This document shows, piece by piece, positions 1 to 8,500 of a DNA stretch of 64,000 nucleotides. The stretch covers positions 16,580 through 80,579 of IMG/VR virus record IMGVR_UViG_3300047560_000724, one strand, 5' to 3'. Below the pieces are notes generated by a model, which searched no databases, was not told the origin of the DNA, and saw only the letters and a program-made list of their open reading frames with translations. How positions within the stretch are numbered: the first letter of the stretch is position 1; each line of letters begins with the position of its first letter. Both the position numbers and the translations under genes were made by a program. This DNA is from a virus.

Positions 1-101
1 TCCTTAACAATGATAGCACCTACATGGAGTCTTCGGGCATGACTTAGTTCCGCAAATGTTTCTGCGGTTTCCATATAGGCGGCTTTTAACTTTGTTTTCA
101 T
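1..101 (-). CDS. dCMP deaminase, N-terminal part (runs off window)
   Basis: The last 101 bases, read leftward, open with ATG and encode MKTKLKAAYMETAETFAEL followed by a stretch ending HVGAIIVK. This matches the N-terminus of phage deoxycytidylate deaminases, where the HVGAxIV segment precedes the zinc-binding HxE motif, which lies outside the window. The enzyme would convert dCMP to dUMP and so supply dTMP for phage DNA synthesis. Its start codon overlaps the stop of the clamp-loader gene (ATGA), so the two are co-transcribed leftward. The assignment rests on about 33 residues. Confidence 0.72.
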   Translation of the reverse strand, partial: MKTKLKAAYMETAETFAELSHARRLHVGAIIVK

Positions 102-1012
102 AGATGTGCTAGTCTGATGAGCGTTGCTGCGAGGTTAATCTCTGGATCGCTGACCAGTGTGTGATCAACAAGACCTTGCTTGATAATGAGAATAGCTTTG
201 TCTTGAGTCTGTTCGTCTCCAAAGATGGTGATGTTATCATACAGCCATCTATAAATCTCTTCCATCTCCTCTGGGCGAGCCTGACCGCAGACGAGTTTAC
301 GGGCCTCGCTAATTTTGCCCGCTTTGAATAGCTGGACCATTTCAAGTTTGTAATCTGCTTCACCGGTATCACCCTTTTCTGGAGTGTGCAATTTTCCATC
401 TAAACTATTCATCTGCACAGTATTAATACATTTACGCAAGTCTGGGTAAGTTGCCTTGACAAATGTATCAAGTGTATCGAGATCGAACTCGATATTTTCT
501 TCTACCAAAATCGTAGCAACACGAGCAGTGAACTCAGTAACATCAACACGCTCAATATGAAAACCCTGACATCTACTGTGTAGGGCAGGAATAATTCTAT
601 TAGGATAATTGCAAGTGAGGATAAACCTAGCAGTAGTATGGTATTCCTCCATAACCCCGCGAAGCGCCGCTTGAGCGTTGGGAGACAAATAATCTGCTTC
701 ATCTAATAGTACTACCTTAAAGTCTCCAAACGGGATCATTTGGACAAAGTTAACAATCTTATCACGAACATCTTCAACTGAGTTAGTGCGTGAAGCGTTA
801 ATCTCTAAAATGTCTAACGGATTAACATCTAGTTCATTAAACAAGATCTTAGCAAGTGTTGTCTTACCAATACCTGCATTACCACTAAACAACAAGTGTG
901 GTATAGTGCCTTGTTTAATCCAGCTTTGTACTTGTTCCTTTTGATGGTTATCTCTAAAAACATAACCGTCAATTTTGCTAGGGCGATACTTCTCTACCCA
1001 CAATTCTTTCAT
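98..1012 (-). CDS. Sliding-clamp loader ATPase subunit (T4 gp44-like)
   Basis: A 304-residue AAA+ protein of the replication factor C small-subunit / T4 gp44 family. It opens with the typical WVEKYRP box, has Walker A GNAGIGKT at about residues 44-51, Walker B with DEAD at about 104-107, and the SRC motif at about 146-148 that supplies the arginine finger to the neighbouring subunit. The role is ATP-dependent loading of the sliding clamp at primer-template junctions. Length is close to T4 gp44 (319 residues). The C-terminal collar domain (about 200-304) is diverged, as usual. It lies directly upstream of dCMP deaminase in a leftward replication operon. Confidence 0.95.
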   Translation of the reverse strand: MKELWVEKYRPSKIDGYVFRDNHQKEQVQSWIKQGTIPHLLFSGNAGIGKTTLAKILFNELDVNPLDILEINASRTNSVEDVRDKIVNFVQMIPFGDFKVVLLDEADYLSPNAQAALRGVMEEYHTTARFILTCNYPNRIIPALHSRCQGFHIERVDVTEFTARVATILVEENIEFDLDTLDTFVKATYPDLRKCINTVQMNSLDGKLHTPEKGDTGEADYKLEMVQLFKAGKISEARKLVCGQARPEEMEEIYRWLYDNITIFGDEQTQDKAILIIKQGLVDHTLVSDPEINLAATLIRLAHL

Positions 1013-1245
1013 ACTAGTTCCTCTACAATGCCTAATGCCTCAGCGACAATAAGACCTACACCGCACCATATTGGGAATCCAACTACTAAACAGACACCTG
1101 CCGTAATACGGATAAAACTTTTAGCAAGGCTAACATATAAATGCTTTTTGGCATCTGGATGCTTAATTCCTTGCTCTGGACGGATAGAATCTAATGCTTC
1201 TTTTGCTTTTTTAATATCTTCTAATGCTTCGCTATGTGTACTCAT
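1009..1245 (-). CDS. Small membrane protein, unknown function
   Basis: The frame is open from 1308, but the ATG at 1245 (MSTHSEAL) is preceded by AAGGAG at good spacing and is the likely start, giving 78 residues. The N-terminal half is charged and helical. Residues about 45-70 form one hydrophobic segment (ITAGVCLVVGFPIW), suggesting a single-pass or hairpin membrane protein. It overlaps the clamp-loader start by a few bases. A near-consensus sigma70 promoter sits just upstream, so this may be the first gene of the operon. I do not recognise the family. Confidence 0.7.
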   Translation of the reverse strand: MSTHSEALEDIKKAKEALDSIRPEQGIKHPDAKKHLYVSLAKSFIRITAGVCLVVGFPIWCGVGLIVAEALGIVEELV

Positions 1246-1263
1246 AAGGTTCTCCTTTTTTAT

Positions 1264-1292
1264 ATTATAAAGGAGAGGACAGGGCTTGTCAA
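1264..1292 (-). promoter_or_regulatory. Sigma70-type promoter
   Basis: Reading leftward: TTGACA (1287-1292), 17-bp spacer, TATAAT (1264-1269). Perfect consensus hexamers; it faces the operon beginning at 1245. Confidence 0.85.
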
Positions 1293-1311
1293 GAGCCCTG
1301 TTACTCAAAGT

Positions 1312-1704
1312 TTATAGATTGACGAAGTCTTGTGGGTTGTGTACAGACCCGTGTGACGGAGTAGCATGAGCACCAAACATAATATCGTTTGGCTTATCAT
1401 CTGCTGACAGTAAAATTGCTTTAGTGTCTACACGCCTAATGATAATCTCATCACCGTTTTCATCTTCAACGGTTACACCGCGGGTCCAACGACCGTGTTC
1501 AATTAAAATCCATTCACCGACTTTAACATCAATTTGTTCTGGACCAATTGCCCAAACACGACCCCACCGAGGTTTAATACCTTCAGTTTTTCCATCATCA
1601 CTGCGGAGGATAATTCCGCTAGCCGTTTTCTGTTCATCAAAACTCATATCCGTAATTAAAACATTATCACGGAGTGGTTTTAGTTTACCCTGAACTACAT
1701 TCAT
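1312..1704 (-). CDS. GroES-like co-chaperonin (gp31-like)
   Basis: A 130-residue protein with the GroES fold pattern: KPLRDNVLI at the N-terminus, a mobile-loop-like stretch (EQKTASGIIL, about residues 24-33), the roof/beta-barrel segment GRVWAIGPE and VKVGEWILI, and a C-terminal KAILLS strand. It would cap host GroEL (or a phage chaperonin) during folding of phage proteins, as T4 gp31 does for the capsid protein. It is somewhat longer than bacterial GroES (97), with about 25 extra C-terminal residues, as in several marine T4-like phages. Confidence 0.88.
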   Translation of the reverse strand: MNVVQGKLKPLRDNVLITDMSFDEQKTASGIILRSDDGKTEGIKPRWGRVWAIGPEQIDVKVGEWILIEHGRWTRGVTVEDENGDEIIIRRVDTKAILLSADDKPNDIMFGAHATPSHGSVHNPQDFVNL

Positions 1705-1706
1705 TG

Positions 1707-1952
1707 TTAGGCCTTTCTTCTAGGTGTAACTTCGTCCGGAACAGAATTTTGATTCGCACTTTCATACGATTTTAATACATCTTCTCTTGTACGGACAATT
1801 CTGCCACCTGGGCCTAATTCATCACCGCGAGCGTTAACTTTTACATTACCCACGGCAACTGTCATCTCGTTTTGTAAAGCTAGTTTACCCATGTCAATTT
1901 CTTTGCCCTGCATTGAGCGATAAGTTTGACGCTGTTGTTCTTTCATTGCCAT
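1707..1952 (-). CDS. Conserved small phage protein, unknown
   Basis: An 81-residue soluble protein immediately upstream of the groES-like gene (2-base gap), so in the same transcript. It has a glutamine- and lysine-rich N-terminus, a glycine-rich middle (DELGPGGRIVRTRED) and a basic tail. The composition resembles small proteins next to groES-like or structural genes in marine T4-like phages, but I cannot name a family. No signal peptide or membrane segment is visible. Confidence 0.6.
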   Translation of the reverse strand: MAMKEQQRQTYRSMQGKEIDMGKLALQNEMTVAVGNVKVNARGDELGPGGRIVRTREDVLKSYESANQNSVPDEVTPRRKA

Positions 1953-1978
1953 ATTAATCTCCTCGATTATAATACTAC

Positions 1979-2491
1979 TTATCTCAGGAATTCACGCCAG
2001 TCTAAATTATATTTGATAGGATCTATGCTGTGTACTCCGATTAAGTATAGCACATAACTTGCTACACTTGATCCTCGTCCTAGCCCCCACAACACTTGCT
2101 CTTTTGTACAAGTGTCAACAAAGTATTTTAACCACCTAAGCAAATCAATCATATTTCGAGCTTTAAACTCAGCAAGCTCTTCTTGCAATCTAGTTGCTTC
2201 TGGATCCCAAGGTGGCGCCTGCTCAAATAGCCATTTTTCAATGTCTAATGTTTTGTACTCGTCTGGCATGAACCAATCGGATTGTAATGCTTGATCATAG
2301 TCTGCAATACTAATTGAGTCTAAGTCGTTGTTATATTTTTTAAATGTAATTTCTGATATAGTTTCTAAATTAGAAATTTCAGTGCTTGGCTCAACTGTTA
2401 GCTCAGAAAGAAAATCTGTTTGACCCTTATAAAGGATATCAAACAGATCTTGTTCATTAAAAATAGGATTACCAAACTTGTCTACATTCAT
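1979..2491 (-). CDS. DnaE-like fragment (DNA polymerase III alpha palm-entry segment)
   Basis: A 170-residue protein. Residues about 135-170 read LWGLGRGSSVASYVLYLIG then HSIDPIKYNLDWREFLR. This matches the DnaE/PolC stretch GRGSxAGSLVAYxLGIT.xDPxxxxLxFERFL that lies just before the catalytic PDxDxDF motif of C-family polymerases. The protein stops exactly there, so it lacks the catalytic aspartates and cannot be a polymerase. The N-terminal 100 residues are acidic and unlike DnaE as far as I can tell. It could be a decayed or repurposed domain that binds DNA or dNTPs. Confidence 0.7.
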   Translation of the reverse strand: MNVDKFGNPIFNEQDLFDILYKGQTDFLSELTVEPSTEISNLETISEITFKKYNNDLDSISIADYDQALQSDWFMPDEYKTLDIEKWLFEQAPPWDPEATRLQEELAEFKARNMIDLLRWLKYFVDTCTKEQVLWGLGRGSSVASYVLYLIGVHSIDPIKYNLDWREFLR

Positions 2492-2497
2492 TGCTTG

Positions 2498-2526
2498 AGT
2501 TTAACTGATATTAATCAATTTGTCAA
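2498..2526 (-). promoter_or_regulatory. Possible weak sigma70-type promoter
   Basis: Leftward TTGACA (2521-2526), 17-bp spacer, TAAACT (2498-2503). The -35 is perfect and the -10 is weak; faces the gene starting at 2491. Confidence 0.45.
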
Positions 2527-2728
2527 GCCCATTGTCCTGGTTTTTCTGTGCATCTTCCCATTGTTTGGCGCTGCGTACTTCGACTTCTGCGTTGTACATA
2601 TCCAAAACATTAGCAATCTGCATTTTGACCTCTGAGTTAGTTGTCATAAAATATTTTCTGGTTAACTCAGAAATACGGTTTTGAAGGTCCGGATCCTTCA
2701 AAGTAGATAAGTCTACTAACGGGTGCAT
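2501..2728 (-). CDS. Small helical protein, unknown
   Basis: The frame opens at 2782, but the likely start is the ATG at 2728 (MHPLVDLSTL), which overlaps the stop of the upstream gene as TAATG, the usual coupling here. That gives 75 residues, mostly helical and charged (ISELTRKYFMTTNSEVKMQ). No recognised motif. It follows the structural gene at 2728-3285 and may be a small virion or assembly protein (inference from position only). Confidence 0.6.
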   Translation of the reverse strand: MHPLVDLSTLKDPDLQNRISELTRKYFMTTNSEVKMQIANVLDMYNAEVEVRSAKQWEDAQKNQDNGLDKLINIS

Positions 2729-3285
2729 TAGTATTCGCCTAAGTATCTCAAGTAAACAGTACCGCCAGCATCGTATGTCCACGCTTCAAACACTTTTTCA
2801 ACTTGAGTAGTTGGTAAGCTAACTGGTGTAGTTACTGATGCTTCAGCAATTACAGTACCGTTATTTTCTGTACTAATAGTACAAGTTCTAATAGACACGC
2901 CGTCACCTTTAAGATGTAATCTTACTTGTCCAAAATGTCCTGCATCAGGCCATCCTGCAAAAGTTAAAGTAACATCAGCACCTAAAACAAAAGTCTGTAA
3001 AGTACCATCGGCGATAGTAACATTAGTATTTTGTGTAATTGTGCCAGCGTCTTTAGTAATGTTGTACAAACGGCTAACTTCGGCGTTGTCAATTAAGACA
3101 CCGTTAAAATTATTGTCAGTGTTTAATTTTGCTGAATTATTTTGTAAATCAGTGATTTCGCTTTTTGCAACTGAGAATGCTGTTTTAATCGAGTTGAAAT
3201 TGTCACGGAATCCTTGACTATTATTGTCCTGTCCTGCTACTGGGTAAGTAGCATCAATTGTTGATGTGGTAATCTGGCTGGTCAT
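2728..3285 (-). CDS. Virion structural / tail-fibre-associated protein
   Basis: A 185-residue protein starting MTSQITTSTIDATYPVAG and continuing QDNNSQGFRDNFNSIK. This N-terminal pattern, with the phrase GFRDNFNSIKTAFSVAKSEI, recurs at the N-termini of tail-fibre and neck proteins of marine T4-like phages; the larger protein at 5511-10520 has the related GDGIRESFKKVNENFNEIY. The rest is beta-rich. It starts 4 bases inside the end of the 731-residue structural gene (ATGA) and so belongs to the same late transcript. Confidence 0.7.
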   Translation of the reverse strand: MTSQITTSTIDATYPVAGQDNNSQGFRDNFNSIKTAFSVAKSEITDLQNNSAKLNTDNNFNGVLIDNAEVSRLYNITKDAGTITQNTNVTIADGTLQTFVLGADVTLTFAGWPDAGHFGQVRLHLKGDGVSIRTCTISTENNGTVIAEASVTTPVSLPTTQVEKVFEAWTYDAGGTVYLRYLGEY

Positions 3286-5477
3286 ACTGTTGTCCTGTCC
3301 TTAGTGAATGCAAGATATTTATCGCTATTATTGCCGGTCACTGCGTCAATTATATATCGATCTACAGTGAAGTCGATAGATTTAAAATCGAAGTCACTGT
3401 GCTTAATGTTTAGAATCATATCGTCTGCTGATCCTGGATTACAGAAGCAAATTGGCATGGCTAGCACATAATCGAGCTCAAATAATGATCCGGGCTGTAT
3501 GCTACTCATCCATTGCGGTAGATATGTTCTTTCTAAATCGCCCACAGTTTCAATTGTCTTGCGCCAATTTGTAATACTGTTAGCATAATTATTTTCGGTA
3601 TTCTTAATATACTTTCCGTTAACTTCTAACGGATCTATAACTGTAATGTAAACAACTTCGTATAAAACAGCACCAGTTAATTTATCTATTGCTGATGCTT
3701 TTTTAACATCACCGAACTTTAACTTTTTAGTTTCGTTTGACATTGCCATTGCTGTAACATAAGATGCCGCGGTTGTTGTTTCAATACCTGCATAAACTAA
3801 CACTCGCATATCTTTTCTTACACCATAGTTTGGATCTAACGGACGATACAAATAGTCTAGATCAAAAATTGTATTATCTTCAATAAACTGATTCCATACT
3901 TGTCGTTGAGATTGTTTAACTAACGGTCTAATATAAATGTTGCTGTATTGCTTGTCATCGAACGCATCGACAGAAAGTGTAAATGTCTTAGTGTTGTATG
4001 CGTAACCGTATTGGTCGCTAGCTTCAACAGTAAATGTATAAGTTCTATCAATGATTGTTTCACCGCTGTCTAGTGTAAAATCACTACCGTCAATAGTTGT
4101 AAGACCTGGATAGATGCTATCTGGGAACTGACGGACCTTGCCTGCAATTTTGCCGTCAGGTGTAAGTGCCAAGCCTGGCGGTAACTCACCGCTAATTAAA
4201 TTATAAATTACTTCTGCATCAGGTACTGTAGTAGTTGCTTCTATTTGTAAAGTAGAAAGTCTATTAGCTCTAATAGTTCCAATGTGTGCATCAGTTACCC
4301 ACGAAATAAAGCTATCAACTTCACCAATAATTTTTACACTAAATGATCTACTAGATGAAGTTTCATCGTGGTTAGTACCATATCGAGTCGCTGTTATAGT
4401 CCAAGAATACGATTTAATTAAACCTGCTTGATACGGTACAACACCATAAACATCTCCAGTGCGTGGATTAAATTCTAATCCAGGCGGTAGATTATCTAAG
4501 CTATCAATGTCGTATTGTATATTGCCGGTGTCATAGGCATTAAAAGTTTCAATTACTAAAGTGATATAATTGTTAGCTCGATAAACACCTAAGTCCGATG
4601 GAGTGATCCAGATTGGTTCTCTTAGATAGGTCACATCGGCTGTGAATAAGCCAAAGTCTGCTTCAGTGTTGTCTGCACGGAAATAATCATCCCCAACTAC
4701 AAATATACCAAATTTCTTTTTGCTAACAGTATCACCGTCAGTTACTGAAACATAAAATTCGTATCTGCGATTAAGTTTTTCTTTAGCTATAAATGGAGTA
4801 ATGAAATCAAAGAACGCTGTGTCATATCGATAGGTATCATATCCGTTAAATGGCTTGCGCCCGTAATCGTACAATACAGTATCGTAATAAGTATCATCAT
4901 AAGTACCGTCACCTTCTTTAGGTTTGATACTTAGTACCGCTTGTATAAAACCAGATATTAAACCAGTTCTACTTAATGTTAGTCCGGGAGGTAACTCACC
5001 GTCTCCGCTACCGATGAAGAAACTTAATTGTTGCCCGGTTGAAAGATCGTCATCAATTGCTTCTATCTGATAATTGATCCATGAATTATCTAGAGCATAT
5101 AACTGTGTTAAGTAATCATCAAATGGGTGTATTGGGTATACATTAACTGGCGGTAAAACACCAACAGGTAAGTAACCAGCATTTGAAGTTATTAGCGGAC
5201 TGTCTGCGCCTGCAACAGTCATAGTAAACACGCGATCGCTAATTTCGCCGTTTGAACTAGCTCTTATACAAAATGTTGAAGTTCTTGGTCTAGGAACCTC
5301 GTGCGGAATACCAACTAAGCGGTCGTCAATTAACCGTACCCCAGCTGGTAATTTCCCAGAAATAACTGAATATGAAACACTCGGATCTGATACAACAGGT
5401 AAGCTAAGATCTAGCTCTTCTCGCTCCTGATATACGCCAAGGTTAAAGCCAGTAGATTGTGTCCAAACAGTAAGCAT
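3282..5477 (-). CDS. Large virion protein with putative Ig-like (He_PIG) repeats
   Basis: A 731-residue protein containing at least four copies of the signature LPPGLxLxxxGxIxGxx: LPAGVRLIDDRLVGIP (about residue 45), LPPGLTLSRTGLISGF (about 165), LPPGLEFNPRTGDVYG (about 330) and LPPGLALTPDGKIAGK (about 435). This is the hallmark of putative Ig (He_PIG/cadherin-like) domains found in phage tail and baseplate decoration proteins. The C-terminal 200 residues are different and may be a trimerisation or attachment domain. No signal peptide. It lies between two other structural genes, supporting a tail or fibre location. Confidence 0.8.
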   Translation of the reverse strand: MLTVWTQSTGFNLGVYQEREELDLSLPVVSDPSVSYSVISGKLPAGVRLIDDRLVGIPHEVPRPRTSTFCIRASSNGEISDRVFTMTVAGADSPLITSNAGYLPVGVLPPVNVYPIHPFDDYLTQLYALDNSWINYQIEAIDDDLSTGQQLSFFIGSGDGELPPGLTLSRTGLISGFIQAVLSIKPKEGDGTYDDTYYDTVLYDYGRKPFNGYDTYRYDTAFFDFITPFIAKEKLNRRYEFYVSVTDGDTVSKKKFGIFVVGDDYFRADNTEADFGLFTADVTYLREPIWITPSDLGVYRANNYITLVIETFNAYDTGNIQYDIDSLDNLPPGLEFNPRTGDVYGVVPYQAGLIKSYSWTITATRYGTNHDETSSSRSFSVKIIGEVDSFISWVTDAHIGTIRANRLSTLQIEATTTVPDAEVIYNLISGELPPGLALTPDGKIAGKVRQFPDSIYPGLTTIDGSDFTLDSGETIIDRTYTFTVEASDQYGYAYNTKTFTLSVDAFDDKQYSNIYIRPLVKQSQRQVWNQFIEDNTIFDLDYLYRPLDPNYGVRKDMRVLVYAGIETTTAASYVTAMAMSNETKKLKFGDVKKASAIDKLTGAVLYEVVYITVIDPLEVNGKYIKNTENNYANSITNWRKTIETVGDLERTYLPQWMSSIQPGSLFELDYVLAMPICFCNPGSADDMILNIKHSDFDFKSIDFTVDRYIIDAVTGNNSDKYLAFTKDRTTV
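3316..3322 (-). promoter_or_regulatory. Late-promoter-like ATAAATA motif
   Basis: Leftward GATAAATATC about 30 bases upstream of the start at 3285, matching the T4 late -10 element (TATAAATA). Confidence 0.5.
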
Positions 5478-5510
5478 GTTTCGTCCTTGATGCTATATTT
5501 ACCACTAATT

Positions 5511-8500
5511 TTATGTTCTGCCTACTGCTACTTCGATAACCCCTAAGTTGCCATCTTCTTTATCTTCTAGTGCTTTTCCGATAATTGCACCCAATGTTGG
5601 GTTTAACGCTTTTACAGCGTACCCGGCAGTTGCACTAGTTGTTAGCATATCGCCTTTTTTAATTCTACCTAATACTTTACAAGGTACACGACCCTGCAAT
5701 GCTATACACACTCTAGTACCAGTTAATCCTTCGTTCATTACATACGCAGGATCTGTAGTAACAACCCCAGCTAATCTAGTGTCGTTAACAATCTTAGTAG
5801 TAGTTGTTTCAGCAGCACCGCCAAACACAACTACAGTTCCGGGCTCGTATTCTGCATCTGAAGAATAGTATTCTGCCAAGTCAGCATAGGTAGCATTTAA
5901 TTGCGAACCAGCTGTTAAGCCCCACTTACCTGTAATAGTACCAGTAGTAGTTGCTAGTCCAGTAGTAATCTTTCTAGTATTAATAGCACCAGTTGCTGTT
6001 GTTTTTACAAGACTATTTGCTGCACTAACTGTTGAAATAGGTGTTGACGAATATGTATTATTAGTACCAACTGTAACAGTTAATGCACCAGAAGTTGATA
6101 CAATTGAATCAAACCCTTTAGTTACTACTGTACTTAAACTAACTTCTTGAGGATATGTACTTGCACCGCTAACATTACCTAAAACTTTAGCAGTACTCAT
6201 ATTTGCCATTTGTTGGCGAGTAACTGTGCTTGGCGGAATAATAAATCTTAACAACCCGTTGTCGTATGTTAAAACTCCGTCACCAGTCATAGTAGCGTTG
6301 TTCCACATACTAGTATGACCGTTATAGACTAGCATATCTGCATTGCTAGTGACTGCTGTTAATTTAATGCCGTCTGGTAATACACCGTTTGAGAATACTC
6401 CAGGATCACTACTGTAACTTAAAGTTACACTAGTCAGTGATCTTGCTGTTGATGTAAACACACCGTTGTATGCTAGCGGTCGAACATTTTCAACTATAAA
6501 CAATGTACCAACCGGATGCGTTGGCTGTCCTGGGAATGTAAATGTTACTAACCAGCTACCGCCATTTGAAATCTTTGACTGATATGATATTGGCCCAGTT
6601 ATGGTAGTGTTTAAATCTAAATGAACATCTTCTAGTCTGCTTAGTCGTCTGTAAGTCCAGTTAACATAGTCAACATAATATTTGTTAGCAGCATCTGATA
6701 ATGTTTCAGGAGCATCGAAGTTAACTCCTCGATTACCACTTAGGTTTAAGTTGCCCTTCATAGGAAGGCTACCGTCTAATGGTAAGTATCCTGGGCCAAT
6801 TAGTCTACCAGCAGAAACTGTACTGCCTGTTTGAGTTTTACCTAATCTACGGTCTACATAATTTCTAACAGCAGATTGCGTAGGTACAATATCAACAGCG
6901 TTAGCGGTCATTGAATCATCTGTTGAAAACTCGTTAATTACAACACCGCGCTTAAATCCTAGGCCATCAAGATTGCTTAATGCGGCTGATCCTGAGATAG
7001 AAATAGTACCAGTGTTTTGATCAACACTAAAATATCTACCAACTCTAAATACACCGTCTTGGTCTGTTGTTGTATAAATTACAACACCTGACGCTTGTTC
7101 TAAAACTTCTTTATCTTGAGAAACAGTACCTGCTGGTACTCCATTTAGTTTTTTAGGATAGTTAGAAGCATTAATGCCGCCGCCGCCGATGTCAACAAAG
7201 GAATGGTTAATAGCATAACACACACTCATGTCGGTTATAACATTAGCTGATGCGCCTGCAACTGGCCCTGCTCTTAATACTACAGGGCTACTAAATCCAG
7301 TGATGTTTGCTGTTAGAGCAGGAGAAAAGTTTAATCGACCGTAGAGTGCTCCGGTAACTGTGGGAGTATCAAAACTTGTAACAGTATGAATAGTTCCCTT
7401 CCATCCAAACTGGTAGCCTATGATTCTAGTTCTATCAGCGGTAGATAAATTATAAACAGCAATTTTAGTATCGCCTATTGTACCATGAGTAGCAGGTTGT
7501 GATATGAAACTAGTCACATCAATGTAACTGTAATGTTCTCTAAGATTTGCTAAAGAATATCCAGCAACAGAATTGTCAACGCTAATAATTCTATAAGTTA
7601 AATCAGTACTATCGGCAAATACTAGTGATTCATCTTCAGCAAGTTCTGTAGTTACACTAAAATTAATAGAACCAAGACATCTAACAGTCATTGGTGTGCC
7701 ATTTGGAATAGTTGCCGCTAGGGCAAAATCCGGCGATAAGTTGTTTTGATACTGTCCAAGATTTAATTTTGCAACGCCAACAGGTAAAGTTCCGCCTTCT
7801 TCAACATTGGTTATAAAATATCTTTTTACAGTTGTGCCTTCTACAATTTCAATCTCAGACTGACCTCTTGGCAAATAGGTATAGCTGGTAACATATACTG
7901 ATATGTCACCTTCTGCATTAGTATATGAGCCAGTTGTGTACGCTGTTACACCTTGTGACAAATCTTCAGTAGTTGCTACAGTTGCTGGTGTGCGATTTAA
8001 ATTGTAACCATATGATCTTAAACCATAGTCACCAAAAGTGTTTGTACTTAGGTTTGAACGAATTTGGCCGCCATATAGTGTATAAAAACCTACATGACAG
8101 AATTCTGTTTTAACATTTTCTAAATCAGCTGAACCAGTATTTGTTGCTAATACACCATAACCTAAGTCTGATTTAATTGTAGTATTAGTTACTTGTATTC
8201 CAGTATATCCAGCTGCCTCTAAAGTAATAACAGTACCAACAGATCCTGAATACGGAGTTGCCGGATCTAATGTAATTGTAGTGTTACCTGAACTAGGTGT
8301 ATATGCGGTAATGCCAATTACTTTGTATTCTACTCCGCCTTCAAAGAATGAACTAGGAACATGCGGTTCTCTAGACTGTAACCCATAACCGCCAGTTAGT
8401 GCAATAGTTTTACCGCTGTTAGTTACAGATGCAACTGTGCCTCTTAGTCTACCAGCATAACCGTCAACAAATGCACCACCACGAATATTATGCTCGTTGG

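Noticed and set aside
896-1270. Plus-strand 124-residue ORF with hydrophobic stretches
   Set aside because: Antisense to the clamp loader and the small membrane protein; shadow frame.
5548-5868. Plus-strand 106-residue ORF in the fibre gene
   Set aside because: Antisense shadow of the 1669-residue fibre gene.
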